Under the pieces are notes generated by a model. The model had not been told where the DNA came from and ran no database searches. It saw nothing but the letters and a program-made list of their open reading frames with translations. 64,000 nucleotides of DNA. Source: Chaenocephalus aceratus. Its lineage: Eukaryota > Chordata > Actinopteri > Perciformes > Channichthyidae. The DNA lies in assembly GCA_023974075.1 (NCBI GenBank), contig CM043797.1:1-64000 (forward strand), written 5' to 3'. Shown here piece after piece: positions 18,451-32,452 of this stretch (position 1 is the first letter of the stretch; every line of letters starts with the position of its first letter). Both the position numbers and the translations under genes were made by a program.

Positions 18451-21235
18451 AAGAGTCAGATTCTTAACGACATCTACTGGAACAAAATACTTCATTTTCT
18501 AGTTTTCATCTTTTATACTCAAACATGTATCTTTCAGTAACTTTATGAAAGAATTAAGCCTTGTTTCACTGAAATAGCCTTAAATCACAAACTGCCATTA
18601 AGAGTCAGTTTCTTAACAAAATCTACTCAAACAGAGTACTTCATTATCTATAGTTCAGCTTTTATCTACAAAAGTGTATCTTTCAGTAACTTTTTGAGAG
18701 AATTAGGCCTTGTTTCACTGAAATAGCCTCAAAATCACAAACTGCCATTAAAAGTCCGATTCTTAATGAAATCTACTGACACAAAGTACTTCATTTTCTA
18801 GTTTTCAGTTTTTATACTCAAAAATGTATCTTTCAGTAACTTTTTGAGAGAATTAAGCCTTGTTTCACTGAAATAGCCTCTCAATCACAAACTGCCATTA
18901 AGAGTCAGCTTCTAACGAAATCTACTCAAACAGAGTACTTCATTATCTAAAGTTCAGCTTTTATCCACAAAAGTGTATCTTTCAGTAACTTTTTGAGAGA
19001 ATTAAGCCTTCTTTCACTGAAATAGCCTCAAAATCACAAACTGCCATTAAGAGTCACCTTCTTAACGAAATCTACTCAAACAGAGTACTTCAGTATCTAT
19101 AGTTCAGCTTTTATCCACAAAAGTGTATCTTTCAGTAACTTTTTGAGAGAATTAAGCCTTGATTCACTGAAATAGCCTCTAAATCACAAACTGCCATTAA
19201 GAGTCAGTTTTCTTAACGACATCTCAGTAGATTTCGTAGTAAACAAAGTACATCATTTTCTAGTGTTCATCTTTTATAGTAAAAAATGTATCTTTCAGAA
19301 ACTTTTTGAGAGAATTAAGCCTTTTTTCACTGAAATAGCCTCAAAATCACAAACTGCCATTACAAGTCAGATTCTTAACAAAATCTAGTGACACAAAGTA
19401 CTACATTTTGTAGTTTTCATCTTTTATACTAAAAACATTATCTTCAGTAACTTTTTGAGATAATTAAGCCTTGTTTCATTGAAATAGCCTCAAAATCACA
19501 AACTGCCATTAAGAGTCAGTTTCTAACGAAATCTACTCAGAGTAGATTTATACTGGTAGTAGTCAGCTTTTAAACACAAAAGTGTATCTTTCAGTAACTT
19601 TTTGAGAGAATTAAGCATACATATGTCAAATGTTCAAAACTGCCTTGTTTCACTGAAATAGCCTCAAAATCACAAACTGCCATTAAGAGTCCCATTCTTA
19701 ACGAAATCTACACAAACAGAGTACTTCATTATCTATAGTTCAGCTTTTATCCACAAAAGTTTATCTTTCGGTAACTTTTTGAGAGAATTAAGCATAATTA
19801 TGTCAAATGTTCAAAACAGCATTGTTTCACTGAAATAGCCTCAAAATCACAAACTGCCATTAAAAGTCAGATTCTTAACGAAATCTACTGACACAAAGTA
19901 CTTCATTTTCTAGTTTTCAGCTTTTATACTCAAAAATGTATCTTTCAGTAACTTTTTGAGAGAATTAAGCCTTGTTTCACTGAAATAGCCTCTCAATCAC
20001 AAACTGCCATTAAGAGTCAGTTTCTAACGAAATCTACTCAAACAGAGTATTTTATTATCTATAGTTCAGCTTTTATCCACAAAAGTGTATCTTTCAGTAA
20101 CTTTTTGAGAGAATTAAGCCTTGTTTCACTGAAATAGCCTCAAAATCACACACTTCCATTAACAGTCACCTTCTTAACGAAATCTACACAAACAGAGTAC
20201 TTCATTATCTATAGGTCAGCTTTTATCCACAAAAGTTTATCTTTCGGTAACTTTTTGAGAGAATTAAGCATAAATCTGTCAAATGTTCAAAACAGCATTG
20301 TTTCACTGAAATAGCCTCAAAATCACAAACTGCAATTAAAAGTCCGATTCTTAACGAAATCTACTGACACAAAGTACTTCATTTTCTAGTTTTCAGATTT
20401 TATACTCAAAAATGTATCTTTCAGTAACTTTTTGAGAGAATTAAGCCTTGTTTCACTGAAATAGCCTCTCAATCACAAACTGCCATTAAGAGTCAGTTTC
20501 AAACAAAATCTACTCAAACAGAGTACTTCATTATCTATAGTTCAGCTTTTATCCACAAAACTGTATCTTTCAGTACCTTTTTGAGAGAATTAAGCCTCGT
20601 TTCACTGAAATAGCCTCAAAATCACAAACTGCCATTATGAGTCACCTTCTTAACGAAATCTACTCAAACAGAGTACTTCATTATTTATAGTTCAGCTTTT
20701 ATCCACAAAAGTGTATCTTTCAGTAACTTTTTGAGAGAATTAAGCCTTGTTTCACTGAAATAGCCTCAAAATCACACACTTCCATTAACAGTCACCTTCT
20801 TAACGAAATCTACACAAACAAGAGTACTTCATTATCTATAGTTCAGCTTTTATCCACAAAAGTTTATCTTTCGGTAACTTTTTGAGAGAATTAAGCATAA
20901 ATCTGTCAAATGTTCAAAACAGCATTGTTTCACTGAAATAGCCTCAAAATCACAAACTGCCATTAAGAGTCAGTTTCTAACGAAATCTACTCAAACAGAG
21001 TACTTCGTGGTAGTGGTCAGCTTTTAAACACAAAAGTATATCTTTCAGTAACATTTTGAGAGAATTAAGCATAAATCTGTCAAATGTTCAAAACAGCATT
21101 GTTTCACTGAAATAGCCTCAAAATCACAAACTGCAATTAAAAGTCCTTTTCTTAACGAAATCTACTGACACAAAGTACTTCATTTTCTAGTTTTCAGTTT
21201 TTATACTCAAAATTGTGTTTTTATACTCAAAAATG
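18451..21235 (+). repeat. Satellite array segment 1, 150-bp monomer
   Basis: Head-to-tail monomers of 149-150 bp, for example unit starts at 18601, 18751 and 18901. Landmarks are AGAGTCAGTTTCTTAACGAA, GAGTACTTCATT, GTATCTTTCAGTAAC and TTTCACTGAAATAGCCTC. A longer form near 177 bp carries an extra AAATCTGTCAAATGTTC stretch after AATTAAGC. No gene is present. Confidence 0.95.
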
Positions 21236-22600
21236 TGTTTTTATGCGGCACCGGCTTGAACAGGTCATGTGATCTGAACAGGTCATGTGATCTGATCACG
21301 CCGGCGTGACGGTCGACTCCAAAGGGTTAATATTAAATACATATAAGTATTTTTACAACTTGTATTTAGAAATACTCTGCTGTAATTATTGATGCATATA
21401 TGTGTTCATCCATTCAATGTGGCATCTGCTATAATGGGGTTAATGTATGATATTACTTAATAATACAATACATTATAATATATGATATGATAATTACATT
21501 TTAGTTTTATTCATTTCTTATTTCATAGTTTCTCATTATTATTATTTTTATCGCTCTTCTTATTTTTTATTTTATAAATCTGTGTGAATCTGTGCTGTCC
21601 TGTTTTTCACTCTCACCCTGTTGCTGTTTGAACTACTGAATTTCCCCACGGGATTAATAAAGGTCCATCTTATCTTATCTTAATGTATAAGTTGATTTAC
21701 TTCAATCTACTGTACAATATTACAAGAAATATACTGCATAAAGCAAACTATATACTTTATTTGATCTAAAATATTGATGTTTCTACAACACCCATTGTGT
21801 ATTTTGTGAATGAAGCGCCATCTCATGGTTAAATCCTGTAATTGAACAAATGGGGAAATTGGGCAACGCCCTCTAGCAATTTGGCAACACCCCCAGCCAC
21901 TGGCATCCGCTGGGCTTTTGACTGAGACACACCCATTTGAGTCTGATCTGGAGTGCTACATCTGTACACTTACATACCAACACAGCTATACTTACACACA
22001 CCTACACACACAAAAATATTTTTAACATTTTTTTAAGACATTTATTTATTTATTTATTTTTTAATATTTATTTTTTTGGGTGGAATGAATACCTATAGTG
22101 ATGATTCAATGTAATACAATGATTTTTATAGTCTGGTACCTGAAAAAGGTCAAATGGCACTGATGGAACCAAATGTGCCCAAATGTGCCCAAAGCATATT
22201 CCGCCTGGACTTTATTTTTATAAACCTCTCTAAAAAGATCAAATGTCACTTGTTTTGCCTCAATCTTGAAACAGGGTACTTATTATATGTTATACTTTGG
22301 ATTCCTAAAGCTTTTAGGCTACTAACCCATCATTCAAGGTTGGTCTTCACTATAAGTAATGGGTTTTCTTTAGGCGGAGACAGGAATTTACATTTTTTTG
22401 CTATGTTCCATCTGAATTTACTCTGACACAGAAATATCTATATTTATTTTGACATTCTACATCCAACTAACAGATGTAACCTTGCTTTGACAACAACAAT
22501 TATTCATATAAACCTTTTAGAAGAGAAGTTATAGTCATTTGTTCTGGGAATGTCATTTTCGAGCCTGAAACCTGAAAAACAGGCTCGGGGTTTAACAGGT
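21236..22600 (+). repeat. Block S copy 2 with a piggyBac end attached
   Basis: Direct repeat of the sequence around 17100-18450. The left junction cuts the piggyBac element so that only its terminal 80-90 bp (to TCCAAAGGG, then TTAA at 21327) remain, preceded directly by satellite. This shows that the block was copied after the piggyBac insertion. The GAACAGGTCATGTGATCT phrase is doubled here. Confidence 0.85.
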
Positions 22601-25600
22601 TAAGAGTCAGATTCTTAACGACATCTACTGTAACAAAGTACTTCATTATCTATAGTTCAGCTTTTATCTACAAAAGTGTATCTTTCAGTAACTTTTTGAG
22701 AGAATTAGGCCTTGTTTCACTGAAATAGCCTCAAAATCACAAACTGCCATTAAGAGTCAGTTTCTAACGAAATCTACTCAAACAGAGTACTTCATGGTAG
22801 TGGTCAGCTTTTAAACACAAAAGTATATATTTCAGTAACATTTTGAGAGAATTAAGCATAAATCTGTCAAATGTTCAAAACAGCATTGTTTCACTGAAAT
22901 AGCCTCAAAATCACAAACTGCAATTAAAAGTCCGATTCTTAACGAAATCTACTGACACAAAGTACTTCATTTTCTAGTTTTCAGATTTTATACTCAAAAA
23001 TGTATCTTTCAGTAACTTTTTGAGAAAATTAAGCCTTGTTTCACTGAAATAGCCTCTCAATCACAAACTGCCATTAAGAGTTAGTTTCTAACGAAATCTA
23101 CTCAAACAGAGTACTTGATTATCTAAAGTTCAGCTTTTATCCACAAAAGTGTATCTTTCAGTAACTTTTTGAGAGAATTAAGCGTTGTTTCACTGAAATA
23201 GCCTCAAAATCACAAACTGCCATTAAGAGTCACCTTCTTAACGAAATCTACTCAAACAGAGTACTTCATTATCTATAGTTCAGCTTTTATCCACAAAAGT
23301 GTATCTTTCAGTAACTTTTTGAGAGAATTAAGCCTTGTTTCACTGAAATAGCCTCAAAATCACTAACTGCCATTAAGAGTCAGTTTCTAACGAAATCTAC
23401 TCAAACAGAGTACTTCATGGTAGTGGTCAGCTTTTAAACACAAACGTATATCCTTCAGTAACATTTTGAGAGAATTAAGCATAAATCTGTCAAATGTTCA
23501 AAACAGCATTGTTTCACTGAAATAGCCTCAAAATCACAAACTGCAATTAAAAGTCCAATTCTTAACGAAATCTACTGACACAAAGTACTTCATTTTCTAG
23601 TTTTCAGTTTTTATACTCAAAAATGTATCTTTCAGTAACTTTTTGAGAGAATTAAGCCTTGTTTCACTGAAATAGCCTCTCAATCACAAACTGCCATTAA
23701 GAGTCACCTTCTTAACTAAATCTACTCAAACAGAGTACTTCATTATCTAAAGTTCAGCTTTTATCCACAAAAGTGTATCTTTCAGTAACTTTTTGAGAGA
23801 ATTAAGCGTTGTTTCACTGAAATAGCCTCTAAATCACAAACTGCCATTAAGAGTCAGTTTCTAACGAAATCTACTATAACAAAGTACTTCATTTTCTAGT
23901 TTTCATCCTTTATACTCAAAGAGGTATCTTTCAGTAACTTTTTGAGAGAATTAAGCCTTGTTTCACTGAAATAGCCTCAAAATCACACACTTCCATTAAC
24001 AGTCACCTTCTTAACGAAATCTACACAAACAGAGTACTTCATTATCTATAGTTCAGCTTTTATCCACAAAAGTTTATCTTTCGGTAACTTTTTGAGAGAA
24101 TTAAGCCTTGTTTCACTGAAATAGCCTCAAAATCACAAACTTCCATTACGAGTCACCTTCTTAACGAAATCTACACAAACAGAGTACTTCATTATCTATA
24201 GTTCAGCTTTTATCCACAAAAGTGTATCTTTCAGTAACTTTTTGAGAGAATTAGGCCTTGTTTCACTGAAATAGCCTCTAAATCACAAACTGCCATTAAG
24301 AGTCAGTTTCTAACGAAATCTACACAAACGGAGTACTTCATTATCTATAGTTCAGCTTTTAGCCACAAAAGTTTATCTTTCGGTAACTTTTTGAGAGAAT
24401 TAAGCATAAATCTGTCAAATGTTCAAAACAGCATTGTTTCACTGAAATAGCCTCAAAATCAAAAACTGCCATTAAGAGTCAGTTTCTAACGAAATCTACT
24501 CAAACAGAGTACTTCATGGTAGTGGTCAGCTTTTAAACACAAACGTATATCTTTCAGTAACATTTTGAGAGAATTAAGCATAAATCTGTCAAATGTTCAA
24601 AACAGCATTGTTTCACTGAAATAGCCTCAAAATCACAAACTGCCATTAAAAGTCAGATTCGTAACGAAATCTACTGACAAAGTACTTCATTTTCTAGTTT
24701 TCAGCTTTTATAGTAAAAAATGTACCTTTCAGTAACTTTTTGAGAGAATTAAGCCTTGTTTCACTGAAATAGCCTCAAAATCAAAAACTGCCATTAAGAG
24801 TCAGTTTCTAACGAAATCTACTCAAACAGAGTACTTCATGGTAGTGGTCAGCTTTTAAACACAAAAGTATATCTTTCACTAACATTTTGAGAGAATTAAG
24901 CATAAATCTGTCAAATGTTCAAAACAGCATTGTTTCACTGAAATAGCCTCAAAATCACAAACTGCCATTAAAAGTCCGATTCTTAAAGAAATCTACTGAC
25001 ACAATGTACTTCATTTTCTAGTTTTCAGTTTTTATACTCAAAAATGTATCTTTCAGTAACTTTTTGAGAGAATTAAGCCTTGTTTCATTGAAATAGCCTC
25101 TCAATCACAAACTGCCATTAAGAGTTAGTTTCTAACGAAATCTACTCAGAGTACTTCATTATCTATAGTTCAGCTTTTATCCACAAAAGTGTATCTTTCA
25201 GTAACTTTTTGAGAGAATTAAGCCTTGTTTCACTGAAATAGCCTCAACATCACAAACTGCCATTAAGAGTCACCTTCTTAATGAAATATACTCAAACAGA
25301 GTACTTCATTATCTATAGTTCAGCTTTTATCCACAAAAGTGTATCTTTCAGTAACTCTTTGAGAGAATTAACCCTTGTTTCACTGAAATAGCCTCAAAAT
25401 CACAAACTTCCATTACGAGTCACCTTCTTAACGAAATCTACACAAACAGAGTACTTCATTATCGATAGTTCAGCTTTTATCCACAAAAGTTTATCTTTCG
25501 GTAACTTTTTGAGAGAATTAAGCATAAATCTGTCAAATGTTCAAAACAGCATTGTTTCACTGAAATAGCCTCAAAATCACAAACTGCCATTAAGAGTCAG

Positions 25601-28600
25601 ATTCTTAACGAAATCTACACAAACAGAGTACTTCATTATCTATAGTTCAGCTTTTATCCACAAAAGTGTATCTTTCAGTAACTTTTTGAGAGAATTAACC
25701 CTTGTTTCACTGAAATAGCCTCAAAATCACAAACTTCCATTACGAGTCACCTTCTTAACGAAATATACACAAACAGAGTACTTCATTATCGATAGTTCAG
25801 CTTTTATCCACAAAAGTTTATCTTTCGGTAACTTTTTGAGAGAATTAAGCATAAATCTGTCAAATGTTCAAAACAGCCTTGTTTCACTGAAATAGCCTCA
25901 GAATCACAAACTGCCATTACAAGTCAGATTCTTAACGAAATCTACTGACACAAAGTACTACATTTTGTAGTTTTCATCTTTTATACTAAAAAGATTATCT
26001 TCAGTAACTTTTTGAGATAATTAAGCCTTGTTTCATTGAAATAGCCTCAAAATCACAAACTGCCATTAAGAGTCAGTTTCTAACGAAATCTACTCAGAGT
26101 AGATTTATACTGGTAGTGGTCAGCTTTTAAACACAAAAGTGTATCTTTCAGTAACTTTTTGAGGGAATTAAGCATAAATATGTCAAATGTTCAAAACTGC
26201 CTTATTTCACTGAAATAGCCTCAAAATCACAAACTGCCATTAAGAGTCCCATTCTTAACGACATCTACTGACACAAAGTACTACATGTTGTAGTATTAAT
26301 CTTTTATACTCAAAAATGTATCTTTCAGTAACTTTTTGAGAGAATTAAGCCTTGTTTCACTGAAATAGCCTCAAAATCACACACTTCCATTAACAGTCAC
26401 CTTCTTAACAAAATCTACACAAACTGAGTACTTCATTATCTATAGTTCAGCTTTTATCCACAAAAGTTTATCTTTCGGTAACTTTTTGAGAGAATTAAGC
26501 ATAAATCTGTCAAATGTTCAAAACAGCCTTGTTTCACTGAAATAGCCTCTCAATCACAAACTGCTACTAAGAGTCAGTTTCTAACGAAATCTACTCAAAC
26601 AGAGTACTTCATTATCTATAGTTCAGCTTTTATCCACAAAAGTGTATCTTTCAGTAACTTTTGGAGAGAATTAAGCATAAATATGTCAAATGTTCAAAAC
26701 AGCCTTGTTTCACTGAAATAGCCTCAAAATCACAAACTGCCATTAAAAGTCCGATTCTTAAAGAAATCTACTGACACAATGTACTTCATTTTCTAGTTTT
26801 CAGTTTTTATACTCAAAAATGTATCTTTCAGTAACTTTTTGAGAGAATTAAGCCTTGTTTCATTGAAATAGCCTCTCAATCACAAACTGCCATTAAGAGT
26901 TAGTTTCTAACGAAATCTACTCAAACAGAGTACTTCATTATCTATAGTTCAGCTTTTATCCACAAAAGTGTATCTTTCAGTAACTTTTTGAGAGAATTAA
27001 GCCTTGTTTCACTGAAATAGCCTCAACATCACAAACTGCCATTAAGAGTCACCTTCTTAATGAAATCTACTCAAACAGAGTACTTCATTATCTATAGTTC
27101 AGCTTTTATCCACAAAAGTGTATCTTTCAGTAACTTTTTGAGAGAATTAAGCATAAATCTGTCAAATGTTCAAAACAGCATTGTTTCACTGAAATAGCCT
27201 CAAAATCACAAACTGCCATTAAGAGTCAGATTCTTAACGACATCTCAGTAGATGTCATAGTAAACAAAGTACTTCATTTACTAGTGTTCATCTTTTATAG
27301 TAAAAAATGTATCTTTCAGTAACTGTTTGAGAGAATTAAGCCTTGTTTCACTGAAATAGCCTCAAAATCACAAATTGCCATTAAAAGTCAGATTCTTAAC
27401 GAAATATACTCAAACAGAGTACTTCATGGTAGTGGTCAGCTTTTAAACACAAACGTATATCTTTCAGTAACATTTTGAGAGAATTAAGCATAAATCTGTC
27501 AAATGTTCAAAACAGCATTGTTTCACTGAAATAGCCTCAAAATCACAAATTGCCATTAAGAGTCAGATTCTTAACGACATCTACTGTAACAAAGTACTTC
27601 ATTTTCTAGTTTTCATCTTTTATACTAAAAAAATGTATCTTTCAGTAACATTTTGAGAGAATTAAGCATAAATCTGTCAAATGTTCAAAACAGCATTGTT
27701 TCACTGAAATAGCCTCAAAATCACAAATTGCCATTAAGAGTCAGTTTCTTAACGAAATCTACTCAAACAGAGTACTTCATTATCTATAGTTCAGCTTTTA
27801 TCCACAAAAGTGTATCTTTCAGTAACTTTTTGAGAGAATTAAGCCTTGTTTCATTGAAATAGCCTCAAAATCACAAACTGCCCTTAAAAGTCAGATTCTT
27901 AACGAAATATACTCAAACAGAGTACTTCATGGTAGTGGTCAGCTTTTAAACACAAACGTATATCTTTCAGTAACATTTTGAGAGAATTAAGCATAAATCT
28001 GTCAAATGTTCAAAACAGCATTGTTTCACTGAAATAGCCTCAAAATCACAAACTGCCATTAAAAGTCAGATTCGTAACGAAATCTACTGACACAAAGTAC
28101 TTCATTTTCTAGTTTTCAGCTTTTATACTAAAAAATGTACCTTTCAGTAACTTTTTGAGAGAATTAAGCCTTGTTTCACTGAAATAGCCTCTAAATCACA
28201 AACTGCCATTAAGAGTCAGTTTCTAACGAAATCTACTGTAACAAAGTACTTCATTTTCTAGTTTTCATCCTTTATACTCAAAAAGGTATCTTTCAGTAAC
28301 TTTTTGAGAGAATTAAGCCTTGTTTCACTGAAATAGCCTCAAAATCACACACTTCCATTAACAGTCACCTTCTTAACGAAATATACACAAACAGAGTACT
28401 TCATTATCTATAGTTCAGCTTTTATCCACAAAAGTTTATCTTTCGGTAACTTTTTGAGAGAATTAAGCCTCGTTTCACTGAAATAGCCTCAAAATCACAA
28501 ACTTCCATTACGATTCACCTTCTTAACGAAATCTACACAAACAGAGTACTTCATTATCTATAGTTCAGCATTAACCACAAAAGTGTATCTTTCAGTAACT

Positions 28601-29729
28601 TTTTGAGAGAATTAAGCCTTGTTTCACTGAAATAGCCTCTAAATCACAAACTGCCATTAAGAGTCAGTTTCTAACGAAATCTACTCAAACAAAGTACTTC
28701 ATGGTAGTGGTCAGCTTTTAAACACACACGTATCTTTCAGTAACATTTTGAGAGAATTAAGCATAAATCTGTCAAATGTTCAAAACAGCATTGTTTCACT
28801 GAAATAGCCTCAAAATCACACACTTCCATTAACAGTCACCTTCTTAACGAGATCTACACAAACAGAGTACTTCATTATCTATAGTTCAGCTTTTATCCAC
28901 AAAAGTTTATCTTTCGGTAACTTTTTGAGAAAATTAAGCCTTCTTTCACTGAAATAGCCTCAAAATCACAAACTGCCATTAAGAGTCACCTTCTTAACGA
29001 AATCTACTCAAACAGAGTACTTCAGTATCTATAGTTCAGCTTTTATCCACAAAAGTGTATCTTTCAGTAACTTTTGGAGAGAATTAAGCCTTGTTTCACT
29101 GAAATAGCCTTAAATCACAAACTGCCATTAAGAGTCAGTTTCTTAACGAAATCTACTCAAACAGAGTACTTCATTATCTATAGTTCAGCTTTTATCCACA
29201 AAAGTGTATCTTTCAGTAACGTTTTGAGAGAATTAAGCCTTGTTTCACTGAAATAGCCTCAAAAATCACAAACTTCCATTAAGAGTCACCTTCTTAACGA
29301 AATCTACTCAAACAGAGTACTTCATTATCTATAGTTCAGCTTTTATCCACAAAAGTTTATCTTTCGGTAACTTTTTGAGAGAATTAAGCATAAATCTGTC
29401 AAATGTTCAAAACAGCATTGTTTCACTGAAATAGCCTCAAAATCACAAACTGCCATTAAAAGTCAGATTCTTAACAAAATGTACTGACACAAAGTACTTC
29501 ATTTTCTAATTTTCATCTTTTCTACTAAAAAATGTATCTTTCAGTAACTTTTGGAGAGAATTATGCCTTGTTTCACTGAAATAGCCTCAAAATCACAAAC
29601 TGCCATTAAGAGTCAGTTTCTAACTAAATCTACTCGGGGTAGATTTATACTGGTAGTGGTCAGCTTTTAAACACAAAAGTGTATCTTTCAGTAACATTTT
29701 GAGAGAATTAAGCATAAATATGTCAAGTA
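22601..29729 (+). repeat. Satellite array segment 2, 150/177-bp monomers
   Basis: About 7.1 kb of the same satellite. Several monomer classes are recognisable by the TCAGCTTTTATCCACAAAAG or GTAGTGGTCAGCTTTTAAAC variants, and they recur in runs, suggesting higher-order repeats. The short frame at 29074-29256 is only satellite sequence. The array ends abruptly where the monomer orientation reverses. Confidence 0.95.
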
Positions 29730-30330
29730 CTTTCAGTGAAACAATGCTGTTTTGAACATTTGACAGATTTATGCTTAATTCTCTCAAAAAGTTACCGAAA
29801 GATAAACTTTTGTGGATAAAAGCTGAACTATAGATAATGAAGTACTCTGTTTGTGTAGATCTCGTTAAGAAGGTGACTGTTAATGGACGTGTGTGATTTT
29901 GAGGCTATTTCAGTGAAACAAGGCTTAATTCTCTCAAAAAGTTACTGAAAGATACACTTTTGTGGATAAAAGCTGAACTATAGATAATGAAGTACTCTGT
30001 TTGAGTAGATTTCGTTAAGAAGGTGACTCTTAATGGCAGTTTGTGATTTTGAGGCTATTTCAGTGAAACAAGGCCTAATTCTCTCAAAAAGTTACTGAAA
30101 GATACACTTTTGTAGATAAAAGCTGAACTATAGATAATGAAGTACTCTGTTTGAGTAGATTTCGTTAAGAAACTGACTCTTAATGGCAGTTTGTGATTTA
30201 AGGCTATTTCAGTGAAACAAGGCTTAATTATTTCATAAAGTTACTGAAAGATACATGTTTGAGGATAAAAGATGAAAACTAGAAAATGAAGTACTTTGTT
30301 ACAGTAGATGTCGTTAAGAATCTGACTCTT
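29730..30330 (-). repeat. Inverted satellite segment
   Basis: About four monomers in reverse orientation, beginning right after ATGTCAAGTAC at 29729 and running into inverted block S. The switch falls inside a monomer. Confidence 0.9.
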
Positions 30331-30773
30331 AACCTGTTAAAACCCCGAGCCTGTTTTTCAGGTTTCAGGCTCGAAAATAACATTCCCAGAACAAATGACT
30401 ATAACTTCTCTTCTAAAAGGTTTATATGAATAATTGTTGTTGTCAAAGCAAGGTTACATCTGTGTGTTGGATGTAGAAGTGTCAAAATCAGGAAAAACAG
30501 GACAGCACAGATTCACACAGATTAATAAAATCAAAAATAAGATGAGCGATAAAAATAATAATAATGAGAAACTATGAAATAAGAAATGAATAAAACTACA
30601 ATGTAATTATCATATCATATATTATAATGTATTGTATTATTAAGTAATATCATACATTAACCCCATTATAGCAGATGCCACATTGAATGGATGAACACAT
30701 ATATGCATCAATAATTACAGCAGAGTATTTCTAAATACAAGTTGTAAAAATACTTATATGTATTTAATATTAA

Positions 30774-32035
30774 CCCTTTGGAGTCGACCGTCACGCCGGT
30801 GTGATCAGATCACATGACCTGTTCAAGCCGGTTGCCGCATAAAAACAACAGTCCGGACAACATTGCCGTGTGTTTCTGTCGAAAGTACTGGCTTGAAACT
30901 ATATGCCAGTCTTTGTTTCATGCAAAAATACCCAATAAACACGGACATACGATGATATAAAGTTAATACAGATATATTTCAGAAGTATGAATAATGGAAG
31001 CACATATTATAATATCTTCGCCGTATTTTATCATTTTACGAAACGGAAAATACTGGAAACTGTAGATTCTGCTCAACAGGATGTATTTACCAGGGAGGGG
31101 TGAGGTAATCAGGTAAACGGAGTGATACGAAACGAGACGAAAAGAGACGAAGAGGGACGGCGGGAACCGAAGAGAGACGGCGTGAAATGGAGAGAGACGA
31201 AGATATACGAAGACAGGCGGCGGGAGACGAAGAGAGGCTGCGGGAGACTGCGATTGAAGTAAAGTGACAGACAAACATTGAGAATTTAGATATAGTTAGA
31301 TAGATTTAGAGTTTTGAAGACTCAACTATGATGAAGAGAACTCTGAACGTGAGTCAAGCTTTAAGCTTGTTTTTTGACATGGAGGAGGAGGAATCTGTGA
31401 TGTTGCCCTCTGTGTCGTAGTTGACAGAAACCGCTTAGAAGCGTGGCACAGATAAAGACAGAAAAAACAGATTTTTGTACATAATGTGTATATATATTTG
31501 TATTATATTTATAATAACACTTTTTGCCTTATCAGAATGAAACCCCATGCTACCTCAATCAAACTTTCACATTATCATAGTGACATCCCATGTATATATT
31601 TCCAGCTTTTAAATGGTTTTGTTGTGTATGTTTGTGTTAAATAATAAATAATATCATTTTCAAAATCTGTTTTTTCCTTTTTTTTGTGATTTTGGGTCCA
31701 AAATGTTCATATAGTAGAAGATCACTGCTCTAAACAAAGTAAAAATTCCTACAGCCAAACGAAATAAATATAATTAATTATGATGAATACATTAAGTCTT
31801 GTTCATTGTTTTTCAGTTTTATTAAATGTTTGATATTTCCGGTGGAAATGGTGGACTATCGGACATTCAAAATGCAGCATATTTTCACTCTTACACACAT
31901 ATATTCTCATTTTACATACATACATTTTCACTCTTACACACGGATATTCTCCTTTTCCTCTCATGCGAAATCTACTAAAACAAAGTATGTCATCTATATT
32001 TAGTTTTCGTTGATGAGACGAGACGGACTAAGGTG
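30774..32035 (+). mobile_element. piggyBac-like non-autonomous element, right arm copy
   Basis: TTAA occurs at 30770-30773 and 32036-32039. The 5' end is CCCTTTGGAGTCGACCGTC and the 3' end is GACGGACTAAGGTG before TTAA, an imperfect inverted match. It is shorter than the left copy because it lacks the internal duplication. Purine-rich GAGACGAAGAG repeats occupy 31120-31260. Confidence 0.6.
31328..31420 (+). pseudogene. piggyBac transposase N-terminal remnant, right copy
   Basis: A 30-residue frame beginning MMKRTLNVSQALSLFFDMEE and ending LPSVS before TAG. It matches the left copy but keeps three more residues. There is no DDD catalytic domain downstream, so it is a deletion derivative. Confidence 0.4.
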
Positions 32036-32294
32036 TTAATGGTGGACTATCGGACATTCAAAATGCAGCATATTTCCCCCAAGTGTCTGTCAAAATGCAT
32101 TTTACGTTTCTAACTTGCAATATCATTATTTCCGCTCGATCTCCCTGTGTCTCTCTGTGTGCGGGGGATCACAGGAGGGGGGAGAGCTGTGGAATGTGAC
32201 TCCACACATTCCGATGGCCAATTAGTTTTAAACAACGGGTCCCCAACATACATAGGAAACATGGGGGGGTTGGGGCTGGTGAACGGTATGGTCT

Positions 32295-32452
32295 GCAGCA
32301 CATCACAGAGGCATTTAAAAAGTGAAGACAATACATTCTGGAAATGTTCACATCAGGCACCTTCAAGTTAAACAATACTACTGTACAGTAAACAATTAAC
32401 ACAGTAAATTATGTGGATTAAATCACATTTATTTCGTTAAAAATAAACGAAA
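32295..32452 (+). repeat. Fragment of element A right arm, direct orientation
   Basis: GCACATCACAGAGGCATTTA through CGTTAAAAATAAACGAAATG repeats 14995-15118 of element A in the same direction, with about 35 extra bases near 32330-32360. It joins the outer edge of arm B on the left and the L1 5' end on the right. Confidence 0.8.

Larger units (their letters stand above)
30331..32290 (-). repeat. Right arm of inverted duplication B
   Basis: Reverse complement of the left arm: block S (30331-30773), the piggyBac copy (30774-32035) and the outer flank (32036-32290). In block S, sequence matching about 17440-18300 of the left arm is missing at about 30485-30500, so roughly 0.85 kb has been deleted. 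The outer edge stops at GAACGGTATGGTC, matching the left arm's inverted-repeat edge. Confidence 0.85.

Noticed and set aside
17953..22426. Conserved small protein in block S (two related frames)
   Set aside because: The two copies differ by frame-breaking indels and the block is non-coding repeat; conservation is explained by duplication.
18451..30330. Possible CRISPR-like array, because of regular 150-bp repetition
   Set aside because: The repeats are contiguous monomers with no short-repeat/unique-spacer alternation, in an animal genome with LINEs. It is a satellite.
15431..32290. A piggyBac-herpesvirus fusion element of the kind known in teleosts
   Set aside because: A piggyBac-like end and N-terminal remnant are present, but the interior is satellite and no viral-type genes are seen.
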